A DNA stretch of 64,000 bases from UPXZ01 sp964345395 (GCA_964345395.1 CAYFRA010000002.1:1-64000), one strand, 5' to 3'; shown: positions 17,627 to 26,479, numbered from the stretch's first letter. Notes: generated by a model from the letters alone, not told the origin. Numbers and translations are program-made.

Positions 17627-18850
17627 ATGAAAGCAAAACAACTAATCGAACTCGAAAATCAATATGGTGCACATAATTACAAACCGCTACCAGTAGTTTT
17701 AGAAAAAGGAGAGGGCGTGTTTGTGTGGGATGTAAATGGGAAAAAATATTACGATTTTCTTGCAGCTTATTCTGCAGTAAATCAAGGGCATTGCCATCCC
17801 AAAATTATCAATGCTATGAATGAACAAGCTAAAACTTTAACTTTGACATCTCGTGCATTTTATAATGACAAATTGGGTATTTTCGAAAAATTTGCTTGTG
17901 ATTATTTTGGCTATGATAAGTTGTTGCCTATGAATACAGGTGCTGAAGCAGTTGAGACAGCTATTAAGTTAAGTCGCAAGTGGGGGTATCTGAAAAAGGG
18001 TATCAAAGAAAACGAAGCACAAATCATTGTTTGTAAAGATAACTTTCACGGTCGCACATCCACCATCATTTCATTCTCTGTAGATGAGGTTGCTCGCGAT
18101 AATTATGGTCCTTATATGCCAGGCTTTGCTATGGTTCCATATGATGATTTTGATGCGTTAGAAAAAATATTGAATGAAAACCCAAACGTAGTTGGTTTTT
18201 TAATTGAGCCTATTCAAGGAGAAGCAGGTGCAGTGGTTCCTTCAGATGGTTTTCTGAAAGCAGCTTATGATTTATGTAAAAAACACAATGTACTTTTTAT
18301 GGCCGATGAGATACAGACAGGTATAGCTCGCACGGGTAAGTTGTTGGCTTGTGATTATGAGTCGGTTCGTCCTGATGTGTTGTTGTTGGGTAAAGCTTTG
18401 TCGGGTGGTGCATATCCAGTGTCGGCAGTATTGGCTGATAATGATATAATGGACGTATTCCAACCCGGTTCTCACGGATCAACTTACGGTGGAAACCCCA
18501 TTGCAGCCGTTGTAGGTATAGCTGCTCTTGAAGTAGTTCGAGATGAAAACTTAGCTGAAAATGCTTATGAAATGGGCGAATATTTCAGAAGCGAAATGCA
18601 AAATTTATGCGATAACTCTAAAGTGGCCGTTGGCGTGAGAGGCAAAGGTTTGATGAATGCTTTAATTATTAATAATGACAATCATGTCGATTTGGCTTGG
18701 GATATATGTATGAAAATGGCTGATAAAGGTCTGTTGGCGAAACCAACGCATACCAATATTATTCGTTTTGCACCTCCATTAACCATTACAAAAGAACAAC
18801 TAACTGATTGTATCCGAATAATTAAGGAAGCAGTTAGCGAATATGAATAA
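17627..18850 (+). CDS. rocD: Ornithine--oxo-acid aminotransferase
   Basis: 407 residues, a class III PLP aminotransferase of normal length. Recognisable features are YYDFLAAYSAVNQGHCHP near the N-terminus, MNTGAEAVETAIKLSRKWGY, the cofactor-contacting FMADEIQTGIARTGK, and the Schiff-base lysine at about residue 256 in LLLGKALSGGAYPVSAVL. It turns ornithine and 2-oxoglutarate into glutamate 5-semialdehyde and glutamate. With the preceding hydrolase it forms a plausible citrulline/arginine to ornithine to glutamate route. Confidence 0.95.
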   Translation: MKAKQLIELENQYGAHNYKPLPVVLEKGEGVFVWDVNGKKYYDFLAAYSAVNQGHCHPKIINAMNEQAKTLTLTSRAFYNDKLGIFEKFACDYFGYDKLLPMNTGAEAVETAIKLSRKWGYLKKGIKENEAQIIVCKDNFHGRTSTIISFSVDEVARDNYGPYMPGFAMVPYDDFDALEKILNENPNVVGFLIEPIQGEAGAVVPSDGFLKAAYDLCKKHNVLFMADEIQTGIARTGKLLACDYESVRPDVLLLGKALSGGAYPVSAVLADNDIMDVFQPGSHGSTYGGNPIAAVVGIAALEVVRDENLAENAYEMGEYFRSEMQNLCDNSKVAVGVRGKGLMNALIINNDNHVDLAWDICMKMADKGLLAKPTHTNIIRFAPPLTITKEQLTDCIRIIKEAVSEYE

Positions 18851-18892
18851 TTAAAAGATATACTTTTTTTTAGCAGGCTTGATAGAATTATT

Positions 18893-18922
18893 TTGCTAAT
18901 TATAAAAAATGTATTACTTTTG
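18893..18922 (+). promoter_or_regulatory. Promoter of the SRP RNA gene
   Basis: TTG (18893-18895), exactly 19 bases, TACTTTTG (18915-18922). This is a perfect consensus promoter, placed five bases before the first paired base of the RNA, as expected for a stable RNA gene. Confidence 0.85.
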
Positions 18923-18926
18923 CAGT

Positions 18927-19022
18927 GGGTAAGTCCTACACGACCAGCTCCTGTCAAACCCCCCAGGGCTTGACCGCAGCAAGGGTAGATGGTTGTAGCG
19001 GTGCGATGTGGTTCGCTTACCC
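18927..19022 (+). ncRNA. ffs: Signal recognition particle RNA (small bacterial 4.5S type)
   Basis: About 96 nucleotides. The ends pair as GGGTAAG (18927-18933) with CTTACCC (19016-19022). The core contains CGACCAGCTCCTG, the C-rich strand and the AGCAAGGG asymmetric-loop region recognised by Ffh, followed by GTTGTAGCGGTGCGATGTGG, all as in other Bacteroidota SRP RNAs. The apical segment (18965-18981) reads AGGGCTTGACCGCAGCA, not the GGAA tetraloop of E. coli. Together with Ffh it targets membrane and secreted proteins. Confidence 0.9.
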
Positions 19023-19026
19023 TTTT

Positions 19027-19100
19027 GCCTCTTTAGCTCAGTTGGCCAGAGCACGTGATTTGTAATCTCGGGGTCGTTGGTTCGAATCCGACAAGAGGCT
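19027..19100 (+). tRNA. tRNA-Thr (anticodon TGT)
   Basis: Cloverleaf of 74 nucleotides. The acceptor GCCTCTT pairs with AAGAGGC (19093-19099), with discriminator T. D-stem GCTC/GAGC, anticodon loop TTTGTAA giving TGT, and T-arm GTTGGTTCGAATCCGAC. The anticodon stem has one T-T mismatch. CCA is not encoded. It begins four bases after the SRP RNA and is probably cut from the same transcript. Confidence 0.93.
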
Positions 19101-19101
19101 C

Positions 19102-19140
19102 AAAAAAGAAGTTGTCAATCATAAGATAACTTCTTTTTTT
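19102..19140 (+). terminator. Terminator after SRP RNA and tRNA-Thr
   Basis: GAAGTTGTC pairs with GATAACTTC (one G-T pair) around a short loop, flanked by AAAAAA and TTTTTTT. Confidence 0.85.
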
Positions 19141-19218
19141 CTTTTAAATCTGTTAAATCTCCAAATAAATCATTTTATAGTTAAACTTTCTATGAGTCGA
19201 TTTGTTTAATCTATAAAA

Positions 19219-19232
19219 AGACAAATATGTCT
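19219..19232 (+). promoter_or_regulatory. Inverted repeat upstream of the Fe-S repair gene
   Basis: AGACA-AATA-TGTCT, a 14-base operator-like palindrome. It is followed directly by a weak -7-like CTTATTTG (19233-19240) and lies about 40 bases before the start codon. Repressor or activator binding is only inferred. Confidence 0.35.
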
Positions 19233-19269
19233 CTTATTTGCAATTACTAAAAAACAAATTAAATAAACT

Positions 19270-19986
19270 ATGTCAATTACAAAAGAAACAATTGTTGGAG
19301 AGTTGGTAGCAAAAGATTATCGAGCTGCATCAGTTTTCAAACAATACGGTATAGATTTTTGCTGCAATGGCAATAGAAGCATAGCAAATGCTTGTAAAGA
19401 TGAATCAGCCATACCTGGCCTGATAGAAAAACTAGCAATTGCAACAGATAAAACAGATGGTGCAAATATAGATTACAAGGCTTGGCCATTGGATTTACTT
19501 GCAGATTATGTTGAGAAAAAACACCATCGTTATGTTCAAGAGAAGTCCATTGAGATTTTGCCTTATTTAGAAAAAGTTGTTCGTGTGCATGGTGAGCGAC
19601 ATCCTGAACTTTACGAGGTAGAAACACTGTTTAAAGAGTCGGTAGGCGAACTCACACAACATATGAAAAAAGAGGAGTTGGTGCTTTTTCCCATTATTAG
19701 AAAAATGGTATCAGCCTCATCGTCTGTAGATACGACTTTTGGTTCAGTAGGAAATCCCATCAGAGCGATGATGGCAGAACACGATAATGAAGGAGAAAGA
19801 TTTAGACTAATTTCGAAACTAACCGATGGTTATGTGCCACCTGCAGATGCTTGCGGCACTTACAGGGTAACATATTCACTACTTAAAGAGTTTGAAGATG
19901 ACCTCCACCTTCATATCCATATCGAAAACAACATACTCTTTCCAAAATCGATAGAATTGGAAGAGAGCTTGGCTAAACAAAACTAA
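19270..19986 (+). CDS. ric: Iron-sulfur cluster repair di-iron protein (RIC/YtfE/ScdA family)
   Basis: 238 residues. The N-terminal ScdA_N (DUF542) domain carries the double Cys in YGIDFCCNG (Cys31-Cys32). A C-terminal hemerythrin-like four-helix domain has the His/Glu ligands in KKHHRYVQ, VHGERHPEL, HMKKEELVLFP, AEHDNEG and LHLHIHIENNILFP. Proteins of this family repair Fe-S clusters damaged by nitric oxide or peroxide. The gene is monocistronic, with its own terminator and an inverted repeat in the promoter region that could be a stress-regulator site. Confidence 0.93.
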   Translation: MSITKETIVGELVAKDYRAASVFKQYGIDFCCNGNRSIANACKDESAIPGLIEKLAIATDKTDGANIDYKAWPLDLLADYVEKKHHRYVQEKSIEILPYLEKVVRVHGERHPELYEVETLFKESVGELTQHMKKEELVLFPIIRKMVSASSSVDTTFGSVGNPIRAMMAEHDNEGERFRLISKLTDGYVPPADACGTYRVTYSLLKEFEDDLHLHIHIENNILFPKSIELEESLAKQN

Positions 19987-20049
19987 TTAAATATATTGAT
20001 TTCAAGGTATAGTACAATTGATTGATGAATTGAATTTTTTCTTTTGATT

Positions 20050-20088
20050 AAAAGCGAGAGTGTATATAGATTATACTCTCGCTTTTTT
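20050..20088 (+). terminator. Terminator of the Fe-S repair gene
   Basis: GCGAGAG...TATA pairs with TATACTCTCGC (two-base bulge on the left arm), flanked by A4 and T6. It lies 63 bases past the stop. Confidence 0.85.
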
Positions 20089-20165
20089 CTTTTAAATTTC
20101 ACACAAGAATAAATCATCCGATTGTAGTTGAAAAACTCAAAACTAAAATTATTATTGGTTTATGG

Positions 20166-20196
20166 TTGTATTTTTGTAAAAAATCTCTTACATTTG
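20166..20196 (+). promoter_or_regulatory. Promoter of the outer-membrane protein operon
   Basis: TTG (20166-20168), a 20-base spacer, TACATTTG (20189-20196). The first gene starts about 57 bases downstream. Confidence 0.7.
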
Positions 20197-20252
20197 AAAG
20201 ATATTACCAAACAATTTAAAGATTTGTCACGTATCACATTCAAAACATAATC

Positions 20253-21095
20253 ATGAAAAGATATCATTTTTATAAAAAAAGAACAACACTTACGCTTTTC
20301 GTGTTGCTTTTTATCACTGGGATTTCGTATTCACAAATTGCACCTGTCGTACCTTCATCTACAACAATTGCCAATGCTTCGGTAGCAGTTTTGGAGGAGT
20401 GGAGCGGATTTCAGAATACGGCAGCCCTTGCAAATATAGATAAAATAGAAATTTCAACTCAGTTTGAAAATCGATTTATGATTAAAGAGTTGAGTACTAA
20501 AAGTGTGCAAGCTGGTTTTAATCTCGATGTTGTCAATGTTGGCGTGAGTTTTTCTCAGTTTGGTTATTCTTTGTATAATGAAATTTTGGCAGGTATTGGC
20601 TTAGCTCGAAACTTCAACGATAAATTTTCGATGGGAGTTCAGTTTAACTACTATACTGCCTATTTTTCAGCCGAGGAGGAGAGTCGTTATAGGGGTTCTG
20701 TGCTCGCTCAAATGGGTATTGCTTCAAAAATCACTCCTCGAATGACAGTCGGATTTCACACCTTCAATCCATTTCAAACCAATATAGAAACAGAATATGC
20801 TACCAAACGCTTGCCATCTATCTACAGCTTAGGAACACAGTATAGCTTCGACCATAATTTGATTTGGCTTGCTCAGATTGATAAAGAGATCAGTAGCAAT
20901 TACCGATTTGCAACCGGTTTTGAATATAGAATGGTGGAGCAGTTGACAGTGAAAATGGGTGCTTACGCTTATGATTATTTGGTGCCATCCATTGGTTTTG
21001 GAGTTCATTTAGGAGGATTTAATTTTCATTTGAATGGCGAATTGCATCCGGTGCTCGGATTGAATACATTAGGTAATTTGAAATATCGATTTTAG
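20253..21095 (+). CDS. Predicted outer-membrane beta-barrel protein
   Basis: 280 residues, not a family I can name with certainty. A signal peptide (TLTLFVLLFITGISYSQ) precedes a chain of alternating hydrophobic strands and turns that ends in an aromatic residue (NLKYRF), as outer-membrane barrels do. The segments GFNLDVVNVGVSFSQFGYSLYNE and SIYSLGTQYSFDHNLIWLAQIDKE recall PorV/PorP-like membrane proteins. It begins an apparent three-gene operon, with 11 bases to the next start. A partnership with the large barrel encoded next is likely from position only. Confidence 0.7.
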   Translation: MKRYHFYKKRTTLTLFVLLFITGISYSQIAPVVPSSTTIANASVAVLEEWSGFQNTAALANIDKIEISTQFENRFMIKELSTKSVQAGFNLDVVNVGVSFSQFGYSLYNEILAGIGLARNFNDKFSMGVQFNYYTAYFSAEEESRYRGSVLAQMGIASKITPRMTVGFHTFNPFQTNIETEYATKRLPSIYSLGTQYSFDHNLIWLAQIDKEISSNYRFATGFEYRMVEQLTVKMGAYAYDYLVPSIGFGVHLGGFNFHLNGELHPVLGLNTLGNLKYRF

Positions 21096-21106
21096 AAATT
21101 GAGACT

Positions 21107-23182
21107 ATGAAGATATTCAGAATTCTAATTATTACTTCCCTTGCCTTTGTCTTTCCAATGTTGCTTATTGCACAAGATGTTGGACAATCGGTTGAGCAAA
21201 TTATTGCCGATATTTACGAACAACTTTTGGAAGATGAAGAGGTAAGTATCAATTTTGAAGATTTGTATGATGATTTGATGTCATTGGTGGATAATCCAAT
21301 TAATTTGAATCAGACAAATAAAGAGGAGATGGATAAATTGCAATTTTTGTCTGACTTGCAAATCGATAATATATTGTATTATCTCTACCGAAATAGTCCG
21401 ATGCATTCGATTTTTGAATTGCAATTGATTGATGGTTTAGATATGTTGTCTATACAGCGTATGTTGCCTTTTGTTTATGTGGGTGAAGCTGTTGTAAAAA
21501 AACAGAAGTTGCGACTAAAAGATGTTAGTAAGTATGGTAAAAATGAAATTTATTTGCGTTTAGATAGGGCACTCGAAAATAAAGCAGGCTACAACTTGCT
21601 ACCCGATGAAGCAGAGGGTGCCGCTGAAAGCAATGCAAAAAAATATGTGGGAGATCCTTATTACAATCATTTAAAGTATAGATTCAAATATCGCAATAAC
21701 ATTCAATTTGGTGTAACTGCCGAAAAAGATGCAGGCGAACAGTTTTGGGGTGAGCACAATAAGGGCTACGATTTTTATTCAGCTTTTTTTGAGTTGAAAG
21801 ATATAGGTAAACTGAAAACTTTGGTAGTTGGTGATTATCGTGCCAATTTTGGACAGGGATTGATTATGCGTACCGATTTTTCGATGGGAAAATCATCTTA
21901 TGTAATGCAGGTTTCGCCTCGTGCAAGTGGTCTGAAAAAATTTAGCTCTACCGCCGAGTACGATATATTTAGAGGTGTAGGAGCAACTGTTCGCTTAGGT
22001 AAATTTGATATAACAGGATTCTATTCAGCCAAAAAGATTGATGGCGATACGATCAATGGAAGCTTCTCTTCTATTGTGAAAACTGGATTGCACCGCACAA
22101 CCAATGATTTGTCAAAGAAAAACACAGTGCTACATCAGGTAGCTGGTGCCGATGTTACCTTTAATCATCAATGGTTTCAGGTGGGAGCTACTGCCTATTA
22201 CGCACATTTTGATCATACGCTTCAGCCCCGAAGTGCTAATTACAACCGTTTCTATTTTAGCGGAAACGAACAAAAAGCTGCAAGTGTAAACTACAAATTA
22301 AGATGGCATAAGATGAACATCTTTGGAGAGGCAGCGATGACCGATCGCGAAAATGCCTATGCCTTTACCAATGGGATGAGTTTTAACCCCGTTTCACGTG
22401 TTAGTTTTGTAGCTCTTCACAGGTATTTTAGCAAGGAGTATGATGTGCTTTATGGTCGCACGTTTTCTGAAACAGCTCGTGTTAACAATGAAACTGGTTT
22501 CTATATTGGTGCAGAGGTTATTCCTTTCCGATATTGGAAATTATCGGGCTATATTGATAGTTATCAATTTCCTTGGAATAAGTTTGGCGTAGATGCACCC
22601 TCAATTGGTAAAGATTATTTGTTACAAATGGAATATTCTCCTCGTCGAGATATGAATATGTATTGGCGATTTAAGTATGAGGAGAACTCTAAAAACTATA
22701 CAGATACAGCTACGGTGATGCCTGTTCTTACAGCTCAACCGAAATGGCAGGCAAGGTATCAGCTCAATTATCGTTTTGGTCGTTTTAATTTTAAAAATCA
22801 ATTGGATGCTAATGGATTCAATAATGGCGTAGATGCCACAACTTATGGTTTTTCAGCATTTCAGGATATCAAATATGAGTTCAAAGAGATACCATTAGCT
22901 ATGAATATGCGTTTGCAGGCTTTTGATGTGAAAAATTTCAACAACCGAGTGTATGTATATGAGAGCGATGTGCTTTATGCATTTTCGGTTCCGATGAGTA
23001 ATGGAGTAGGGGCTCGTTATTATTTAAACTTAAAATACTCACCGATAGAGAAACTGACACTATGGCTCAAGTTGGCACAAACTGTATATGCCGATGATCG
23101 TTTGACAATTGGAACTGGTAATGAGGAAATCGTAGGGAATAGAAGAAGTGATATGCGGTTTTTGTTGAGATGGAAATTTTAG
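21107..23182 (+). CDS. Helix-hairpin-helix domain protein with a C-terminal outer-membrane barrel
   Basis: 691 residues. A signal peptide (LIITSLAFVFPMLLIAQ) is followed by two ComEA-style helix-hairpin-helix units (about residues 60-125): NPINLNQTNKEEMDKLQFL, then SIFELQLIDGLDMLSIQRMLPFV. The remaining 550 residues look like beta-barrel strands (LVVGDYRANFGQGLIMRTDF and many aromatic, alternating stretches), ending in a terminal aromatic (LLRWKF). Helix-hairpin-helix units bind DNA backbone without sequence preference, which is unexpected on a secreted barrel. Alternatives are a purely structural use of the fold. It is flanked closely by another barrel and by a GAF reductase gene (6 bases away). 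Confidence 0.75.
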   Translation: MKIFRILIITSLAFVFPMLLIAQDVGQSVEQIIADIYEQLLEDEEVSINFEDLYDDLMSLVDNPINLNQTNKEEMDKLQFLSDLQIDNILYYLYRNSPMHSIFELQLIDGLDMLSIQRMLPFVYVGEAVVKKQKLRLKDVSKYGKNEIYLRLDRALENKAGYNLLPDEAEGAAESNAKKYVGDPYYNHLKYRFKYRNNIQFGVTAEKDAGEQFWGEHNKGYDFYSAFFELKDIGKLKTLVVGDYRANFGQGLIMRTDFSMGKSSYVMQVSPRASGLKKFSSTAEYDIFRGVGATVRLGKFDITGFYSAKKIDGDTINGSFSSIVKTGLHRTTNDLSKKNTVLHQVAGADVTFNHQWFQVGATAYYAHFDHTLQPRSANYNRFYFSGNEQKAASVNYKLRWHKMNIFGEAAMTDRENAYAFTNGMSFNPVSRVSFVALHRYFSKEYDVLYGRTFSETARVNNETGFYIGAEVIPFRYWKLSGYIDSYQFPWNKFGVDAPSIGKDYLLQMEYSPRRDMNMYWRFKYEENSKNYTDTATVMPVLTAQPKWQARYQLNYRFGRFNFKNQLDANGFNNGVDATTYGFSAFQDIKYEFKEIPLAMNMRLQAFDVKNFNNRVYVYESDVLYAFSVPMSNGVGARYYLNLKYSPIEKLTLWLKLAQTVYADDRLTIGTGNEEIVGNRRSDMRFLLRWKF

Positions 23183-23188
23183 AATATT

Positions 23189-23668
23189 ATGTCTGAATCA
23201 CTATATATTACACCTAATTTAGACAAGGCAGCTATCTACAAAGAGCTGTTGCCACAAATCAAATCGCTTATTGAAGGCGAGAGTGATTTGATAGCAAATT
23301 TGGCCAATATATCTTCAGCTTTGAAGGAAACTTTTAACTGGTTTTGGGTCGGATTTTATTTGGTAAAAGAAGAAGAGTTGGTACTCGGTCCATTTCAAGG
23401 GCCTATAGCCTGCACCAGAATTAAGTATGGAAAAGGAGTTTGTGGTACAAGCTGGAAAATGGGTAAGTCAATATATGTACCCGATGTAAATCAGTTTCCG
23501 GGGCATATTGCTTGCAGCAGTTTGTCGGTTTCTGAAATTGTGGTACCGCTCTATGATAAACAAGGGAAAATATATGGTGTCCTTGATGTTGATAGCGAAC
23601 GTTTTGATGTTTTGGACAAAACGGATATGAGCTATTTGGAAGAGCTTGTTGCCTATCTTCAAATATAA
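23189..23668 (+). CDS. msrC: Free methionine-(R)-sulfoxide reductase (GAF domain)
   Basis: 159 residues, a single GAF domain. The three catalytic cysteines are Cys75 (GPIACTRI), Cys85 (KGVCGTSW) and Cys109 (FPGHIACSSL). Their spacing of 10 and 24 equals that of E. coli fRMsr (C84/C94/C118). It reduces free methionine-R-sulfoxide in the cytoplasm. The gene lies 6 bases behind the helix-hairpin-helix barrel gene and is convergent with the permease gene after an 11-base gap that has no room for a terminator. Confidence 0.93.
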   Translation: MSESLYITPNLDKAAIYKELLPQIKSLIEGESDLIANLANISSALKETFNWFWVGFYLVKEEELVLGPFQGPIACTRIKYGKGVCGTSWKMGKSIYVPDVNQFPGHIACSSLSVSEIVVPLYDKQGKIYGVLDVDSERFDVLDKTDMSYLEELVAYLQI

Positions 23669-23679
23669 TTTTGCTCCCT

Positions 23680-25536
23680 TTAGAATGGATAAAATAGAGG
23701 AAGCAAGAAAGTCATCACCAACATATATATAAACTGTAAAGGTAAACCTACTTTTACATAATCTTTAAAAGCATATCCTCCCGGCGACATCACAATCGAG
23801 TTTGGTGGCGAAGAATAAGGGCTTGCTAAGGTCATTACTGCAGCTGTTGCCACTGCAAAAAGGAAAGGGTATGGACTTAATCCCATCTCTTGAGCCGTTT
23901 GAATAGCAATTGGAGAGAAAAGAATAGCGCTAGTGGCATTGCTCACAAACATTGTAAAAAGCAAAGTTCCAAAATAAAAAGATGCCAATACCACATAAGG
24001 GCCATAGACTCCAACCGTACCTAAAACAGCCTGCGAAATCATAGTAAAAGTGCCTGTTTTTTGCATTGCTGTTGCCATTGGTATCATTGCTGCAAAAAAT
24101 ACAACAGTTTGCCATCTAATCGTATTGTAAGCTGATTCGATATTTCTAAAACATCCTGTAAGCACCATCAATACAGCAGCAGACATAATTGCTACAACAG
24201 GCTCAGCCACTTTCACCAAAATAGCGATAACCATTGCCACCAATATGACGGCGGCAGTAGTAGCTTTGTGGGGTAGTGTGATCTTTGAAGCCTCTTCAAT
24301 AGGCTTTCCAACAATCACCAAATCAGACTCTTCGTTGTCTAAATCATCGATATGCGTCCACGTGCCTTGTATCAAAAGTGAATCGCCCGATTGTATTTTC
24401 TCAAACTGTACTCCATTCAATATATATTCGTTTCTACGTCTGATACCCAAAATATTTACGCCATAACGATTGCGAAAACCCGAATCTCTAACCTCTTTAT
24501 TGATTAATTTTGAACTGGACAAAACGACAGCTTCTGCAACCCCTATATCTTCAAACTTCATATCTAAAGCAGCTGATTTTTTATTAACTTCTGATTGATT
24601 AGCCTCAAGTAGCAGCAAATTATTCTCATTAGCAAAACGTTCAGCATCTTCAAATTTGCCGGTTATATATATAATATCATCGCTATTTAAAATTGTGTTG
24701 GCTTCGGCCAATACGTGTTGTACTGATTTAAGAAAAATAGTGTTATTCTGACTTACTCTTCTAATTTCGAGAATCGATATTCCGTAACGTTGAGTGATAT
24801 TCAGCTCTTTGAGCGGGATACCAATGATAGCTGAGTTTGTTTTAATTTTTATTCTAAAAAGATTGGCAGCAATTTGATATTCGTTTATCAGTTCGCCCGG
24901 CGACTTAACCTCCCCAAGACCAGATGACTTTTTATTATCATTTTCTTGTAGTATTCTCGAATGACGCCAAAGAAAAAACATTCCAATAACTAAAAGAGAA
25001 AGACCAATCGGGAAAACAGTGAAAAAACCAAGACTTTCAAAACCATTTTCAATCAAAACGTTGTTGATAATCAAAACGGGAGGTGTACCAATAAGGGTCA
25101 TCATTCCGCCCATACTTGCCGCAAAACCCATTGGCATTAAAAAACGGCGAGCACTCAAATTTGCCTCGCGTGTCATACTGAATACAATAGGAAGAAGAAG
25201 TGCTGCTGTGCCCGCATTTGACATAAAAGAACCCAAAATAGCAGCCACAATCATTGTTAGAGTAAACAAACGAAACTCATTGTCACCAGCTGTTTGAAGT
25301 AGTTTTGTACTTATTATTTTAGCTAATCCTGTTTGCCTAATCGCACCACTTATAACAAACAAACCAGCCAAAATTAGGACAATGGGGTTTGAAAATCCAT
25401 CGGCTGCTTCGCTTGGGGTAAGAACACCGCTAACTGTCAATCCCAAAAGGGAAAGAAGAGCAACTAAATCTGATCTGATTCTTCCCCAAACAAAAAGAGC
25501 AGAAGTGATAAGTAAAATAATGAGAGTTGCGGTCAT
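23680..25536 (-). CDS. SLC13/DASS family permease with two RCK-C (TrkA-C) domains
   Basis: About 618 residues from ATG 25536. The frame is open to 25596, but the upstream 20 residues lack a start context. Two blocks of membrane helices flank a soluble middle (about residues 205-395) containing two TrkA_C-type units, the second including GVNILGIRRRNEYILNG. The membrane signatures NPIVLILAGLFVISGAIRQTG, SNAGTAALLLPI and FSPIAIQTAQEMG are typical of anion symporters of the CitT/ArsB-like superfamily. The substrate (sulfate, dicarboxylate or another anion) cannot be read off. It is a lone gene. Confidence 0.85.
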   Translation of the reverse strand: MTATLIILLITSALFVWGRIRSDLVALLSLLGLTVSGVLTPSEAADGFSNPIVLILAGLFVISGAIRQTGLAKIISTKLLQTAGDNEFRLFTLTMIVAAILGSFMSNAGTAALLLPIVFSMTREANLSARRFLMPMGFAASMGGMMTLIGTPPVLIINNVLIENGFESLGFFTVFPIGLSLLVIGMFFLWRHSRILQENDNKKSSGLGEVKSPGELINEYQIAANLFRIKIKTNSAIIGIPLKELNITQRYGISILEIRRVSQNNTIFLKSVQHVLAEANTILNSDDIIYITGKFEDAERFANENNLLLLEANQSEVNKKSAALDMKFEDIGVAEAVVLSSSKLINKEVRDSGFRNRYGVNILGIRRRNEYILNGVQFEKIQSGDSLLIQGTWTHIDDLDNEESDLVIVGKPIEEASKITLPHKATTAAVILVAMVIAILVKVAEPVVAIMSAAVLMVLTGCFRNIESAYNTIRWQTVVFFAAMIPMATAMQKTGTFTMISQAVLGTVGVYGPYVVLASFYFGTLLFTMFVSNATSAILFSPIAIQTAQEMGLSPYPFLFAVATAAVMTLASPYSSPPNSIVMSPGGYAFKDYVKVGLPLQFIYMLVMTFLLPLFYPF

Positions 25537-25711
25537 GTTATGCAGCTTTTTCTTAATATCAATCTTGCAAAAATAGTAAAAACAAATGAAGTACAATTTA
25601 ATATCTGCTTATAATCATTGATAATTCAAAATTAGAGTGAGGGGATGAAAAAACATTTTACAAATTTTCTTGTTCTACTAATAGTTTAAGTAACAAAATA
25701 ATTTTGATGAT

Positions 25712-26332
25712 ATGAATGAAGTTGCTGTAGCATGGGATAAGCGTTATAGTGGAGACAATTTTGTATATGGAGTTGAGGCAAATCAATTTTTGAAAGAGAG
25801 TTTAGCTAAATTGCCAAAAGGGAAAATCCTCTTTCCAGCAGAGGGTGAAGGTCGCAATGCGGTTTATGCTGCTATGCAAGCTTGGGATGTGTCAGCATAT
25901 GATTTAAGCGAGGTTGGAGCTAAAAAAGCACTGTCGCTTGCAAAGCAAAATGGTGTTGAGATTGCATATCGGGTTGGTAGTCTTTTTCAAATTGACTATG
26001 CCGATGAGCAATTTGATGCGATAGCACTGATCTTTGCCCATTTTGCAGGCGAAGAAAGATTAGCTATTCATCAAAAACTAACGCAACTGTTGAAGCAGGG
26101 AGGGAGCGTAATTTTTGAAGGGTTTAGTAAAAAACAGATAGCGTATCAATCTAAAAATCCATTAGCTGGAGGACCTCGAAGTTTAGATCTCCTTTTCTCC
26201 ATTGAAGAGATTGAACACTATTTCCCTGATTTTGATATTATAGAATTGGAGGAGAAAGAAGTTGAACTCAAAGAGGGCGAACTACATATTGGCAAAGCGT
26301 CTGTGATACGGTTTGTAGGTACAAAAAAATAG
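25712..26332 (+). CDS. SAM-dependent class I methyltransferase
   Basis: 206 residues, TehB/thiopurine-methyltransferase-like. The nucleotide-binding segment is ILFPAEGEGRNAVYAA (motif I), followed by AYDLSEVGAKKAL (acidic motif II) and DAIALIFAHF. The opening WDKRYSGDNFVYG is typical of small-molecule methyltransferases of this group. The substrate is unknown. No operon partner is evident, since the next gene is about 150 bases away. Confidence 0.8.
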   Translation: MNEVAVAWDKRYSGDNFVYGVEANQFLKESLAKLPKGKILFPAEGEGRNAVYAAMQAWDVSAYDLSEVGAKKALSLAKQNGVEIAYRVGSLFQIDYADEQFDAIALIFAHFAGEERLAIHQKLTQLLKQGGSVIFEGFSKKQIAYQSKNPLAGGPRSLDLLFSIEEIEHYFPDFDIIELEEKEVELKEGELHIGKASVIRFVGTKK

Positions 26333-26479
26333 CTACAAACACAAAAGTGCATTTATATTACTGTTTTTCAAAATTAATCATCACACAATTTCCAAAGTTT
26401 GAATTAAAAACTTATTTTTGTCGATTATAGGTTTTTGATAATATGTTTGATTTTTAATCAGACAGAACTTAGAGCGGTT

